Shown here: positions 53,375 to 61,488 of the stretch, piece by piece
How positions within the stretch are numbered: the stretch's first letter is position 1
How the letters are laid out: every line of letters begins with the position of its first letter
Source of the DNA: an uncultured Alphaproteobacteria bacterium
GTDB lineage: Bacteria; Pseudomonadota; Alphaproteobacteria; HIMB59
Assembly: GCA_902521465.1 (NCBI GenBank)
Contig: CABYRL010000001.1
Location: 372,001 to 436,000 of the forward strand
Direction of reading: 5' to 3'
Length of the DNA: 64,000 nt
Program-made: the position numbers and the translations under genes
The notes under the pieces: generated by a model
What the model was told of the DNA's origin: nothing
What the model saw: the letters and a program-made list of their open reading frames with translations, nothing else
The model's database searches: none

Positions 53375-54253
53375 CTAATAGATTGTTTGTAAATCGAAGG
53401 TGATTTTGGTTTCAGGGGGGAGCTGAGAGATTCTTGAAATATCCACTTCATTTAAAATTGCAATTTTTGGATACCCGCCAGTACAAGGAATGTCCCGCAT
53501 TAATACAATGGGTTGCCCATCACTTGGCACTTGAATAGACCCAGGTAATATTCCTTCAGACAAAATATCATGAGACTTAGAACTAATGAGACTCTCACCT
53601 TTGAGCCTGATACCCATTCGATCACTTTGATTAGTTATTGTAAAAACACCACTAATAAAAGATTGTAGAGTATTGTCTGAAAAATATTGAAGTTGAGGAC
53701 CGGGATAAACTTTGAAATTGGTTACCTTTTCTAAATCAGGTTTTGGTATAGAGATAAGATCCCAAGAGCTTACATCTTTGCTAATGTGAAATATATCTTC
53801 ATCATTTAAAGGTCGATTAATCGAACCTATTCCTGCTTTTGTGTCAGTAGAGTAGCTATTAAGACAAGGCTCTAACCCAAGTCCATGCTCAAAAGCTATG
53901 TATCCATATACTGAGTCTATTGTATTGTGAATAATCAATTCATCGCCCTCAAATAAATTAATACTTTTATAGGGCTGGCACTCAAGCTGGCTGTTGTTAT
54001 TTTTCTGAATACTCATATTACAATTACCACCAACACAAATCTTAACAGATCCTTCTTTTACTTTTATTGAAGGCCCCACATAAGCAAATTCTAGAAATTG
54101 ATTTTGATGATTGGGTATAATTTTTTGTAGCTCTGTAATAATTCTTTGGTCCATTGCTCCACTTGGTGAAACTCCTAAGTGCTGATATTGAAATCTTCCA
54201 AAGTCTTGAATCGTTGAATGAGTCCCTGCACGAGTGATTATGATTGAGTTCAT
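53375..54253 (-). CDS. pxpC: 5-oxoprolinase subunit C (carboxyltransferase-like)
   Basis: Subunit of the ATP-dependent 5-oxoprolinase that opens 5-oxo-L-proline (pyroglutamate) to glutamate. It belongs to the biotin-dependent carboxyltransferase-like family (KipA/YbgK), 292 residues. Family segments are QDFGRFQYQHLGVSPSGAMD near the start, KICVGGNC, VYPGPQL and SDRMGIRLKG, then GSIQVPSDGQPIVLMRD. Its start overlaps the pxpB stop by 4 bases. Confidence 0.9.
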   Translation of the reverse strand: MNSIIITRAGTHSTIQDFGRFQYQHLGVSPSGAMDQRIITELQKIIPNHQNQFLEFAYVGPSIKVKEGSVKICVGGNCNMSIQKNNNSQLECQPYKSINLFEGDELIIHNTIDSVYGYIAFEHGLGLEPCLNSYSTDTKAGIGSINRPLNDEDIFHISKDVSSWDLISIPKPDLEKVTNFKVYPGPQLQYFSDNTLQSFISGVFTITNQSDRMGIRLKGESLISSKSHDILSEGILPGSIQVPSDGQPIVLMRDIPCTGGYPKIAILNEVDISRISQLPPETKITFDLQTIY

Positions 54254-54969
54254 GACGAGTATTCCTTGATCAATTCATTTAATGAAAAATTATATTTTCT
54301 AATTTTTTCAAACTCTGAAAGTGATACGGAGTAAAATTTTACCTCATCACCTGGAAGAAAAAGGGAAGGGTAAGAACTTTGTAAATCAAAAATATCAAAT
54401 GGTATTTGTCCAATTATATTCCAACCCCCAGGTGAAACTTTTGGATATATACAGGTATGGTTTTTTGCTATGCCAATGGATCTAGCAGGAATTTTTACCC
54501 TTGGAGTAGCTAACCGCGGTGTGATTAATTGGGAGGGAACATCCCCTAAATATGGAAATCCCGGCATGAAGCCTATATAATATGTATAGTAACGAACTGA
54601 TGAGTGAAGATTGATAACCTCTTCTTTTGTAATCTGGTGTAGTTTTTGGATGATCTTTATATCTAAAGCAAAATCTTCATTATAACATGCCGGTATTTCC
54701 CATGTTTTAGTAACTTTTTTGTTAGTTTGAGAGTTTGTATCTTTCATTTTCATACTAATTTTGTCTTTGTTTTGATCTCTAATTTTTGAATTTTCAAAAA
54801 TTACAACTATTTTATTGAAGGAAGGAATAATGTTTAGTGATTGAAGATTAAGGTTTGAAATATTTAAAAATGTCTCATTTACCTCCTGTGATATAGATTT
54901 TGAGGTTTCATTCCCAAAATCTAAGACTAAACCACGATCCCCATAAGAATTTATTCCTTTGAAATACAC
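54250..54969 (-). CDS. pxpB: 5-oxoprolinase subunit B (KipI-like)
   Basis: Second 5-oxoprolinase subunit, a cyclophilin-like-fold protein of 239 residues. Family motifs are GDRGLVLDFGNE near the start, YIGFMPGFPYLGDVP, PRLATPRVKIPARSIGI and SPGGWNIIGQIP. A Lys/Asn-rich stretch around residues 75-90 looks like an insertion in the linker. Divergent from pxpA with only 20 bases between the starts, so the three subunit genes share one regulatory gap. Confidence 0.9.
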   Translation of the reverse strand: MYFKGINSYGDRGLVLDFGNETSKSISQEVNETFLNISNLNLQSLNIIPSFNKIVVIFENSKIRDQNKDKISMKMKDTNSQTNKKVTKTWEIPACYNEDFALDIKIIQKLHQITKEEVINLHSSVRYYTYYIGFMPGFPYLGDVPSQLITPRLATPRVKIPARSIGIAKNHTCIYPKVSPGGWNIIGQIPFDIFDLQSSYPSLFLPGDEVKFYSVSLSEFEKIRKYNFSLNELIKEYSS

Positions 54970-54989
54970 GCTAATATCATAATGTAACT

Positions 54990-55766
54990 TTGGTGCTTTT
55001 GAATAAAATTAATTTAAATTCTGATATCGCAGAAAAAGATCTCAGTTTTTTCGAGACTGTTGATGCGCAGTTAATAAATAAAATTAGCTCTGCTAATCTT
55101 TCTTGTTTATATCATGGGGGGTCAGAAGACGTTGTTTTTAAAGCACTAAATTACTGTAAAACAAAACGTGTTTCAGTTGGTGCGCATATTTCTTTTTTAG
55201 ATAGAGATAATTTTGGGCGCACAAAAATTAATTGGAACAAAAAATTAATCCAAGAAATTGTCAAAGACCAGTTAATGTTTATGCATAACCTTGCCTCTAA
55301 TATTAATTTTCCATTAACACATGTTAAGCTTCATGGAGCTTTGAGTAATATGGCATGCGTTGACCAAGACCTTTCTAGTGAAATAGTAGATGTTTTAAAA
55401 AAAAATTACCCATCAATGATATTACTTGCACCTGCTTTAAGTGAACTTGCTAAAATCGGTATGAATTGCAACATACCCACCGCCCTTGAGATTTTTGCAG
55501 ATCGCACTTATGAAGATGATGCTACTTTAACACCTCGTTCCATTAATGACTCTTTGATAACAGATCCTAGAAGCGCCAAGGAGCATGTAAAAGCCATGCT
55601 TATACAAGAAGGGATTATTTCACGTTATGGGAATACTCTCAAAACAAACATTCATTCAGTGTGTGTTCACAGTGATACGCCAAATAGTGTTGAAATTTCT
55701 GAACAAATTTGCATACTCCTTCATGAAATGAAGATAAAAAAAGCAGCTCTTCCAGAATTTTTCTAA
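54990..55766 (+). CDS. pxpA: 5-oxoprolinase subunit A (LamB/YcsF family)
   Basis: TIM-barrel subunit of 5-oxoprolinase. It shows the N-terminal INLNSDIAE (family LNSDxGE), RVSVGAHISFLDRDNFGR, THVKLHGALSNMA and EIFADRTYEDDATLTPRS, with the expected His and Asp residues. The family length is about 250. The start is uncertain: TTG at 54990, GTG at 54993 or TTG at 54999 all lie before the conserved strand, and none has a ribosome-binding site. It is divergent from pxpBC and followed 7 bases later by the gamma-glutamylcyclotransferase-like gene. Confidence 0.9.
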   Translation: MVLLNKINLNSDIAEKDLSFFETVDAQLINKISSANLSCLYHGGSEDVVFKALNYCKTKRVSVGAHISFLDRDNFGRTKINWNKKLIQEIVKDQLMFMHNLASNINFPLTHVKLHGALSNMACVDQDLSSEIVDVLKKNYPSMILLAPALSELAKIGMNCNIPTALEIFADRTYEDDATLTPRSINDSLITDPRSAKEHVKAMLIQEGIISRYGNTLKTNIHSVCVHSDTPNSVEISEQICILLHEMKIKKAALPEFF

Positions 55767-55773
55767 GACTAAA

Positions 55774-56271
55774 ATGAATAATTATTTTTTTTACGGCACT
55801 CTACGCTCTATTGCAATATTAGAGAAGGTTATAGGAGGAAAAACTGATCACTTAAAAATAACTAAAGCTTTTGTACCAAAAAGTGAATTGCGTTTAGTCA
55901 TTAATGAAAACTTCCCTGTAATAATCTTCGGTGAAAATTATTCTGGCGTTGAAGGTATAGTGGTTAAAGGATTAACCGAAGAAGATATAGCACGTATACG
56001 TTTTTTCGAGGATGTAGAGTTTTCTCCTAAAACAATTATTATAGACATAGGGGGAATTCATGAAGAGGTCAATTATTTTTCACAAAAAGGAGTTGAGCCC
56101 TCTTTAGACCCTTGGTTCTATGATGAGTGGAAAGAAAAAGAGGAAGCTTTATCTTTAGTGACAACTGATTTTTGGATGCAACTTTACGGAAAATATACAT
56201 CTGAAGAGGCAGATCAATATTGGAATGACGTAAAAAAGCAGGCATATCATCATTACCTCTCACAACAATGA
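55774..56271 (+). CDS. Gamma-glutamylcyclotransferase-like (GGCT/AIG2 fold) protein
   Basis: 165 residues. The N-terminal FYGTLRS is the substrate-binding YGTLR motif of the family. Glu in IRFFEDVEF lies near the expected catalytic position, and VEGIVVKGLTEEDIARI is typical. It would release 5-oxoproline from gamma-glutamyl compounds, which the adjacent 5-oxoprolinase could turn into glutamate. The C-terminal ~55 residues (WMQLYGKYTSEEADQYW) are longer than minimal GGCTs. Its stop overlaps the next gene (ATGA). Confidence 0.8.
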   Translation: MNNYFFYGTLRSIAILEKVIGGKTDHLKITKAFVPKSELRLVINENFPVIIFGENYSGVEGIVVKGLTEEDIARIRFFEDVEFSPKTIIIDIGGIHEEVNYFSQKGVEPSLDPWFYDEWKEKEEALSLVTTDFWMQLYGKYTSEEADQYWNDVKKQAYHHYLSQQ

Positions 56272-56825
56272 AAATTGTTAATTTCTTTTTCTTAATTTCT
56301 CTTTTTTTTACATTTAATTCTTTATCTGATGAAACAACAAGTTGGGAATTATTAAAAGAGGGTGGTAAAGTAGTTTTTATTCGTCACGCATATGCTCCTG
56401 GAGGCGGTGATCCCAATAATTTTGAATTATACGATTGTTCAACACAAAGAAATTTAAATGAACAAGGAATTAATCAATCTAAACGAATGGGTATATTATT
56501 TTCTAAATATTCTATTCCAATAGACTCTGTTTATTCCAGCGAATGGTGTCGCTGCAAAGAAACCGCTCGTCTGGCATTTGGAAATTTTGAGAGTTTAAGT
56601 GCCTTAAATTCAACATTTTCAGCTGATTATCAAAAAAACCATTCAAAACAAATGTATGAATTAAATCAATTCATTAAAAATTGGGACGACAGTCAAGGTA
56701 ATTTAATTTTTGTAACCCATTATGTAATTGTTGGTGGTTTTCTTGATTATTATCCAAGTTCAGGAGAAATGGTGATAACAGATAAATCTCTATCAGTTCT
56801 TGGCACTATTAAAATAAATTTTTAA
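56268..56825 (+). CDS. Exported histidine-phosphatase-family protein
   Basis: 185 residues with a signal peptide (1 to about 20). The catalytic motif is FIRHAYAPG (R-H-A for the usual R-H-G). The segment SVYSSEWCRCKETARLAF supplies the second Arg, and VTHYVIVGG carries the second catalytic His. It matches small periplasmic phosphatases of the phosphoglycerate-mutase superfamily. The substrate is unknown. It overlaps the GGCT-like gene by 4 bases and converges with the HupE-like gene. Confidence 0.8.
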   Translation: MKIVNFFFLISLFFTFNSLSDETTSWELLKEGGKVVFIRHAYAPGGGDPNNFELYDCSTQRNLNEQGINQSKRMGILFSKYSIPIDSVYSSEWCRCKETARLAFGNFESLSALNSTFSADYQKNHSKQMYELNQFIKNWDDSQGNLIFVTHYVIVGGFLDYYPSSGEMVITDKSLSVLGTIKINF

Positions 56826-57925
56826 AAGAATACTCTTTCAATAAACCAATATAAACCAATCATTGAAATTATAATCGAAATAGGAATTTGCAAAAATGCT
56901 CTATACCAACTTTGACGTGAAGGTATTATAAAGATAATTGATGCTAAGATAATAATTGCTATCTGTGCTATTTCTACACCAATGTTAAATGAGATTAAAC
57001 TTAAAACAAGTTGACTAGTATTTAACCCAATATCTCCCAGCACAAACGCAAAACCTAAACCATGAATTAATCCAAAAATAAAAATTATTAAATACCGAAG
57101 TAAAGTTGAACGTCTTTGAAATATATTCTCAATTGCAACATAGCTTATAGACAACGCTATTAACGGTTCAACAATAGTAGCAGGTATAAAAATTAAATTA
57201 AAACTAGCTAGAATAAGTGTGATCGAATGCGCAACTGTAAACATTGTAACTTGAAGTAATAAAGGTTTAAATTTGATAGCGTAAAAAAAGATACCTATTA
57301 TGAATAAGATATGGTCAAGTCCCTTAGGAACAATATGCTCTATTCCTAAAACTAAATATTCAATTGTTGTACTTAAAGCTGAAGACCGTATCTGTTGGGA
57401 TATGAGTGATGATCTTTCAGCAGGTTGTAAATAAGTTGTAAATAAAACAGACTTTTTTGATAAATCCTCAAAATGTCTAATTACCACGGGACCCAATTCT
57501 TTTTCAAATTGAATGGTAAAAGACTCATCTTTTATTTCAAAACCTATGTTTAAAGTTGTATCTCTGGGAAATTCATCGTTTATTTCTTGAAAAGTATCTA
57601 CATTTCTTAAAGAAAGCGGAATAGTTTCATCCCCGATATTGATTTTAATCTTATCTGTAAATTTATTTTCATTTTCTATGACCATTTTCTCTACTTCTTC
57701 AGTGGAAAGGGCCCGTAACGCATCATATTTTTGAGATTGAGGTGAGTCGTTGGTATCCTGATATAAAGAGGCATCAATTTCAGAAAGAACAGTTTCTGCA
57801 TTTAATTTAAATTCGATTGATGCATTTCCTTCAATAATGGTAATATCCATCACCGCGGGTTTAATTTCGTGTGAATGCAGAGGAGAGCTCAATATTAAAA
57901 TTAGAAAAAATAAGTACTTAATCAT
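56822..57925 (-). CDS. HupE/UreJ-family membrane protein
   Basis: 367 residues from the ATG at 57925; the frame also opens at 57949, but the later ATG gives the signal peptide MIKYLFFLILILSSPLHSHE. A periplasmic domain of ~160 residues is followed by a HupE/UreJ_2 membrane domain: GIEHIVPKGLDHILFIIGIF, FTVAHSITLILAS and FGLIHGLGFAFVLGD, with conserved His and Asp in the membrane. Family members are linked to nickel or cobalt uptake. The divergent DUF4198 gene, also from a metal-linked family, starts only 6 bases away. Confidence 0.85.
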   Translation of the reverse strand: MIKYLFFLILILSSPLHSHEIKPAVMDITIIEGNASIEFKLNAETVLSEIDASLYQDTNDSPQSQKYDALRALSTEEVEKMVIENENKFTDKIKINIGDETIPLSLRNVDTFQEINDEFPRDTTLNIGFEIKDESFTIQFEKELGPVVIRHFEDLSKKSVLFTTYLQPAERSSLISQQIRSSALSTTIEYLVLGIEHIVPKGLDHILFIIGIFFYAIKFKPLLLQVTMFTVAHSITLILASFNLIFIPATIVEPLIALSISYVAIENIFQRRSTLLRYLIIFIFGLIHGLGFAFVLGDIGLNTSQLVLSLISFNIGVEIAQIAIIILASIIFIIPSRQSWYRAFLQIPISIIISMIGLYWFIERVFF

Positions 57926-57931
57926 TCGGTC

Positions 57932-58765
57932 ATGTTTACCAAAATTCATCTAAAAATTCTTTATATTTTTTTGCTCCTTATTGCTTATTCTATTAGAGCA
58001 AACGCTCATGAATTTTGGATCGAGCCTACGCAATATCAACTTAATGATGACTTAATAAATGCTCACTTGAGGGTAGGACAAGAATTTCAAGGTATGGTTT
58101 TAATGTATAATCCACAAGATTTTAAAACATTTAAAATATTATCTGGATCCAAAAATAAAAAAGAAAAAATAAAGGGCATACTAGGTGATGTGCCTGCAAT
58201 TAATATAACGACTAATTTAGACAATTTATTAATTATTTATCATGAAACTAAAGATAAATATGTTGATTATAAAAAGTTTCAAAAATTCGAGGATTTTGTT
58301 AATGAAAAAGGTTACCAGCAACTAATCAATACTCATTTTGAGAAAGGATTTCCCGAAAGTAATTTTATTGAGAGTTATCGTCGTTATGCAAAATCTCTTA
58401 TTACACTAAATGGCAGTGAGGGGAAGGATAAAAAAACAGGACTTCTATTTGAATTTGTTTTAGACCAAAATCCTTACAAAGAATTGAATTCAAAGCAAAT
58501 GAGTGGAATTTTATATTACAAAAAAAAACCACTAAAAAAAAATCTTGTTACAATTTTTTCGAAATATAAAAATACAAAATTATCAATTGTAAATACCATA
58601 ACGGATGACAAAGGAAAATTCACTTTTGATATTGAACCAGGAAGGGAATATCTTTTAGACTCAGTTGTGATTTATCCATTAAAAGCAGATCCAGAAAAAA
58701 ATGAGCCAATCTGGCATAGTGATTGGGCATCAACAACTTTCTTAATACCTGAAAATAATCTTTAA
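57932..58765 (+). CDS. Exported DUF4198-type protein
   Basis: 277 residues with a signal peptide (to about residue 25, NAHEFWIEP). The mature N-terminus HEFWIEPTQYQ matches the DUF4198 family, periplasmic proteins often encoded next to metal (nickel/cobalt) or TonB systems. A C-terminal carboxypeptidase-regulatory-like beta domain (ITDDKGKFTFDIEPGREY) is visible. Its promoter must lie inside the 5' end of the divergent HupE-like gene, since only 6 bases separate the start codons. A role in metal acquisition with HupE is inferred. Confidence 0.8.
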   Translation: MFTKIHLKILYIFLLLIAYSIRANAHEFWIEPTQYQLNDDLINAHLRVGQEFQGMVLMYNPQDFKTFKILSGSKNKKEKIKGILGDVPAINITTNLDNLLIIYHETKDKYVDYKKFQKFEDFVNEKGYQQLINTHFEKGFPESNFIESYRRYAKSLITLNGSEGKDKKTGLLFEFVLDQNPYKELNSKQMSGILYYKKKPLKKNLVTIFSKYKNTKLSIVNTITDDKGKFTFDIEPGREYLLDSVVIYPLKADPEKNEPIWHSDWASTTFLIPENNL

Positions 58766-58795
58766 TTATTATTAATTAGTATAAAATAGATAATT

Positions 58796-59131
58796 ATGAT
58801 TTTTGCTTTAAAAGTTTTATTAGCTGCTCTTGTGATTGCATTTGCAAGTTGGCTTTCCGGTAAAAAACCTGAGCTATCTGGATTTATTATTGCTCTTCCA
58901 ATAGCAAGTATAATAGCCATAGCCTTCTCTTTCTTAGAGCATAAAAATACTGAAAATACAGTAATATTTGCAAAAAGCATTCTTATTGGAGTACCTGTCT
59001 CATACTTATTTTTCTTACCTTTTTTCTTTGCAAAAAATCTCAATATGAATTTTTGGTTAATTTATTTGATTGGATTGACTTTACTCGTAATAGGATATTT
59101 TGTTCATAAATATATTATGAGTTTAATTTGA
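58796..59131 (+). CDS. Small four-helix membrane protein
   Basis: 111 residues with four predicted membrane helices (about 4-18, 29-46, 58-76, 85-105). GKKPELSGFIIALPIASI after the first helix and FAKSILIGVPVSYLFFLPFF are the conserved-looking parts; it may be a DUF3147-type protein, but I am not sure. An antisense frame covers the same DNA and is rejected. TATAAA lies 10 bases upstream of the ATG. The GST gene starts directly after its stop. Confidence 0.65.
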   Translation: MIFALKVLLAALVIAFASWLSGKKPELSGFIIALPIASIIAIAFSFLEHKNTENTVIFAKSILIGVPVSYLFFLPFFFAKNLNMNFWLIYLIGLTLLVIGYFVHKYIMSLI

Positions 59132-59746
59132 ATGTTTGAGTTATTTGCAGACTCAACTCCAAATGCAAGAAAAGTTTCAATAATGTTAGAGGAGATTAAT
59201 GAGAGTTATGATTTGACTTTAATTAATTTAAATAAGGGCGAACAATTCAACGAGGAGTTTATAAAAATTTCTCCATTTTCAAAAATTCCTGTTTTAAGAC
59301 ATAATAATAAGACCATATTTGAGTCTGGTGCTATCTTAATTTACTTGGCAAATTTATCTGGAGAATTTTATGGCTCAAATCAAAGTTTAACAACCCAGTG
59401 GTTGATGGCTCAAATGGGTTATATAGGCCCTATGTTAGGTCAGCATCATCAATTTCATCATTATAATCCTGGTAAATGTGATTTTGGTGAGGATAGATAT
59501 TTTAAAATTGCAGAAACGATATACAAAAATTTAGATGATCATTTATCTATAAATGAATATTTGGCAAATGAATATTCAATTGCAGATATTGGAACATTTC
59601 CTTGGATCGCTAGACACCCAATTCATGATATAGGTCTGAATAAATACAACAATCTATTGCGTTGGTATAATCAAATATCACTTAGACCTGCTGTCTTAAA
59701 GGGATATGATCTATTTAAAGATGGCTCAATACCACCACCCGCGTAA
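59132..59746 (+). CDS. Glutathione S-transferase family protein
   Basis: 204 residues with the two-domain GST layout. The thioredoxin-like N-terminus reads FADSTPNARKVSIMLEE (Ser/Thr/Asn in the active-site region), then SPFSKIPVLRH with the cis-Pro, and IFESGAILIYLA, the glutathione gamma-Glu site. The helical C-terminal domain includes NEYSIADIGTFPWI, the N-capping box. It is closest to bacterial YfcG/YghU-like GSTs. It starts immediately after the preceding stop codon and the DCC-family gene follows 5 bases later. Confidence 0.9.
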   Translation: MFELFADSTPNARKVSIMLEEINESYDLTLINLNKGEQFNEEFIKISPFSKIPVLRHNNKTIFESGAILIYLANLSGEFYGSNQSLTTQWLMAQMGYIGPMLGQHHQFHHYNPGKCDFGEDRYFKIAETIYKNLDDHLSINEYLANEYSIADIGTFPWIARHPIHDIGLNKYNNLLRWYNQISLRPAVLKGYDLFKDGSIPPPA

Positions 59747-59751
59747 TCAAA

Positions 59752-60090
59752 ATGAAAGTATACTTTAATGGTTCATGTAATATTTGTAATGCAGAGATAA
59801 GTCACTATAAAAAGAAAACCTTAGATATAAACTATGTTGATATTTCAAAAAATAAAGATGAACATATAAATCATCTCTCCAAAAAAGATTTATTTAGAAG
59901 AATGCATGTATATCATGATGGAAAAATTTTTTCTGGATCAGAGTCCTTTTTAGTTTTATGGGATACAATTCCAAGATGGAGATACCTGTCTTTATTGTTG
60001 AAGCTACCATTATTTAGACAACTATGGAAAATTGCATACGAAGGGTTAGCTTTACTGCTTTATTTAAAGAACAAAAGTAAAATTCAGTAG
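59752..60090 (+). CDS. DCC-family (DUF393) thiol-disulfide oxidoreductase-like protein
   Basis: 112 residues. The N-terminal VYFNGSCNICNAEISHYKK is the FDGxCxxC motif of DUF393 (C-N-I-C, residues 9-12). RRMHVYHDGKIFSGSESFLVLW and RYLSLLLKLPLFRQLW follow the family pattern. The fold is thioredoxin-like and a redox role is expected; the substrate is unknown. It is last in a row with the GST gene, and a strong hairpin begins at its stop codon. Confidence 0.85.
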   Translation: MKVYFNGSCNICNAEISHYKKKTLDINYVDISKNKDEHINHLSKKDLFRRMHVYHDGKIFSGSESFLVLWDTIPRWRYLSLLLKLPLFRQLWKIAYEGLALLLYLKNKSKIQ

Positions 60091-60124
60091 AACCATTCTT
60101 GAAGAAAACCACAAGAATGGTTCT
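60089..60124 (+). terminator. Strong 13-bp hairpin after the DCC-family gene
   Basis: AGAACCATTCTTG and CAAGAATGGTTCT form a perfect 13-bp stem with a 10-base loop, beginning at the stop codon. No T-run follows on either strand, so it is not a canonical intrinsic terminator. It may act with Rho or protect the 3' end. It lies between convergent genes (59752 and folC). The rest of the spacer to 60236 shows nothing recognisable. Confidence 0.6.
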
Positions 60125-60236
60125 GGAGGATTAAGGTTAGTTATTAATTATTACTTTTCTGAGAAAATTTAGATCAATCAATATATTTTTATAAATGGGG
60201 ATATTTTTGCTATTTGGCACCATATAGCGAGAAAAT

Positions 60237-61484
60237 CTAATTTTTTAAACGATTTAATTTTATCACTTCACCAATAAAATATAATGATCCTCCAAAATAA
60301 ATTGTGGTCTGATTTGATGAGAGTTTATTAATCATTTTAAATGAATCTGTAAGGGAGTTTGCAAAAGAGAGCTTAAGGTATTTGGGCAGCAGATCCTCAG
60401 TAATAGAGTTTTCCTCGTTCATTTTAACAACAATTATTTTATTAAAATGATTTGATAAGTTAGAGAGCATTTGAGTATATTTTTTATTATTTAAAAAAGA
60501 GCATATGAGTATTTTCCTATTTTTTGGTAATGATTTAAGTAATGCTTTCATGCCATCGATATTGTGAAAGCCATCTAAATAAATATTCTTATATTTCTTT
60601 ATTTTTTTATTTAAAAGTCCGCTCTTAATTTGCTGCAATCTCCCAGGCCACATACAATTCATCAATGCTTTTTCTGTTTTTTCTATTACAAATTTTTCTT
60701 TCAATATATTCCTCGCTAAATGTATTGCTAATCCAGCATTAATTAATTGATGTGATCCTAATAAACTTAATTTTGATAAATTAACTCTTATATCATTCGA
60801 TAAATAAAAATTAGATTTTATTTTCCAATGAGTATTAAATAGATTTGCAGTTAATTTTCTTTTTTTTAATTGTGACTTAATAAATTTCATAACATTTGTT
60901 TTCTGTCGGTTAATAAAAATCGTACTTTTTGAATTTAATATTCCTAATTTTTCAAAAGCAATTTGATACAAAGAATTTCCTAAATAATCTTGATGATCTA
61001 AAGAAATTGGAGTGATAGCTGCATACTTTGATTTTTTTAAAATATTCGTAGCATCAAATCTTCCTCCAAGTCCAACCTCTAATATAAGATAGTCAGCTTT
61101 ATGGTCTTGAAAAGCTTTAAACGCCGCAGCAGTAGTAATTTCAAAAAATGTTATCAAATTTCCTTCATTTTTATCTTCGCAAAACTTTAAATATTTTAAT
61201 AATTTTTGATTTGAAATTTCCTTAGATCTTAATTGAATTCTTTCATTAAATTTTACTAGGTGAGGTGTGGAGTATACGTGCGTTGAATAATCATGATGAT
61301 TGAGAATTGATTTCAAAATAGCTGCTGTTGAGCCTTTACCATTAGTACCAGCTATATGAATGACTTTGGGTAGTAAATTTTCATCAAAATTTATTTTCTT
61401 TAAAAGTTTTTTAATTCTCCCTAATGATAAATCTGAAAATTTTGGATGTAGATTGAGTAGCCTTTGAAAAATGGGATCTTTCAA
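60237..61484 (-). CDS. folC: Bifunctional dihydrofolate/folylpolyglutamate synthase
   Basis: Adds glutamate to dihydropteroate and to folates, ATP-dependent, cytoplasmic. The Mur-ligase P-loop is AGTNGKGST at residues 45-53. STPHLVKFNERIQL and LILEVGLGGRFDATNI are the two FolC signatures. The length of 415 aa is normal. It is the last gene of the trpB-trpA-accD-folC series, four bases after accD, an order typical of alphaproteobacteria. Confidence 0.92.
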   Translation of the reverse strand: MKDPIFQRLLNLHPKFSDLSLGRIKKLLKKINFDENLLPKVIHIAGTNGKGSTAAILKSILNHHDYSTHVYSTPHLVKFNERIQLRSKEISNQKLLKYLKFCEDKNEGNLITFFEITTAAAFKAFQDHKADYLILEVGLGGRFDATNILKKSKYAAITPISLDHQDYLGNSLYQIAFEKLGILNSKSTIFINRQKTNVMKFIKSQLKKRKLTANLFNTHWKIKSNFYLSNDIRVNLSKLSLLGSHQLINAGLAIHLARNILKEKFVIEKTEKALMNCMWPGRLQQIKSGLLNKKIKKYKNIYLDGFHNIDGMKALLKSLPKNRKILICSFLNNKKYTQMLSNLSNHFNKIIVVKMNEENSITEDLLPKYLKLSFANSLTDSFKMINKLSSNQTTIYFGGSLYFIGEVIKLNRLKN

Positions 61485-61488
61485 GAAT

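Noticed and set aside
58762-59043. Antisense open frame over the small membrane protein
   Set aside because: The sense frame has clean membrane helices, a coupled downstream gene and sensible start; the antisense product is a basic shadow.
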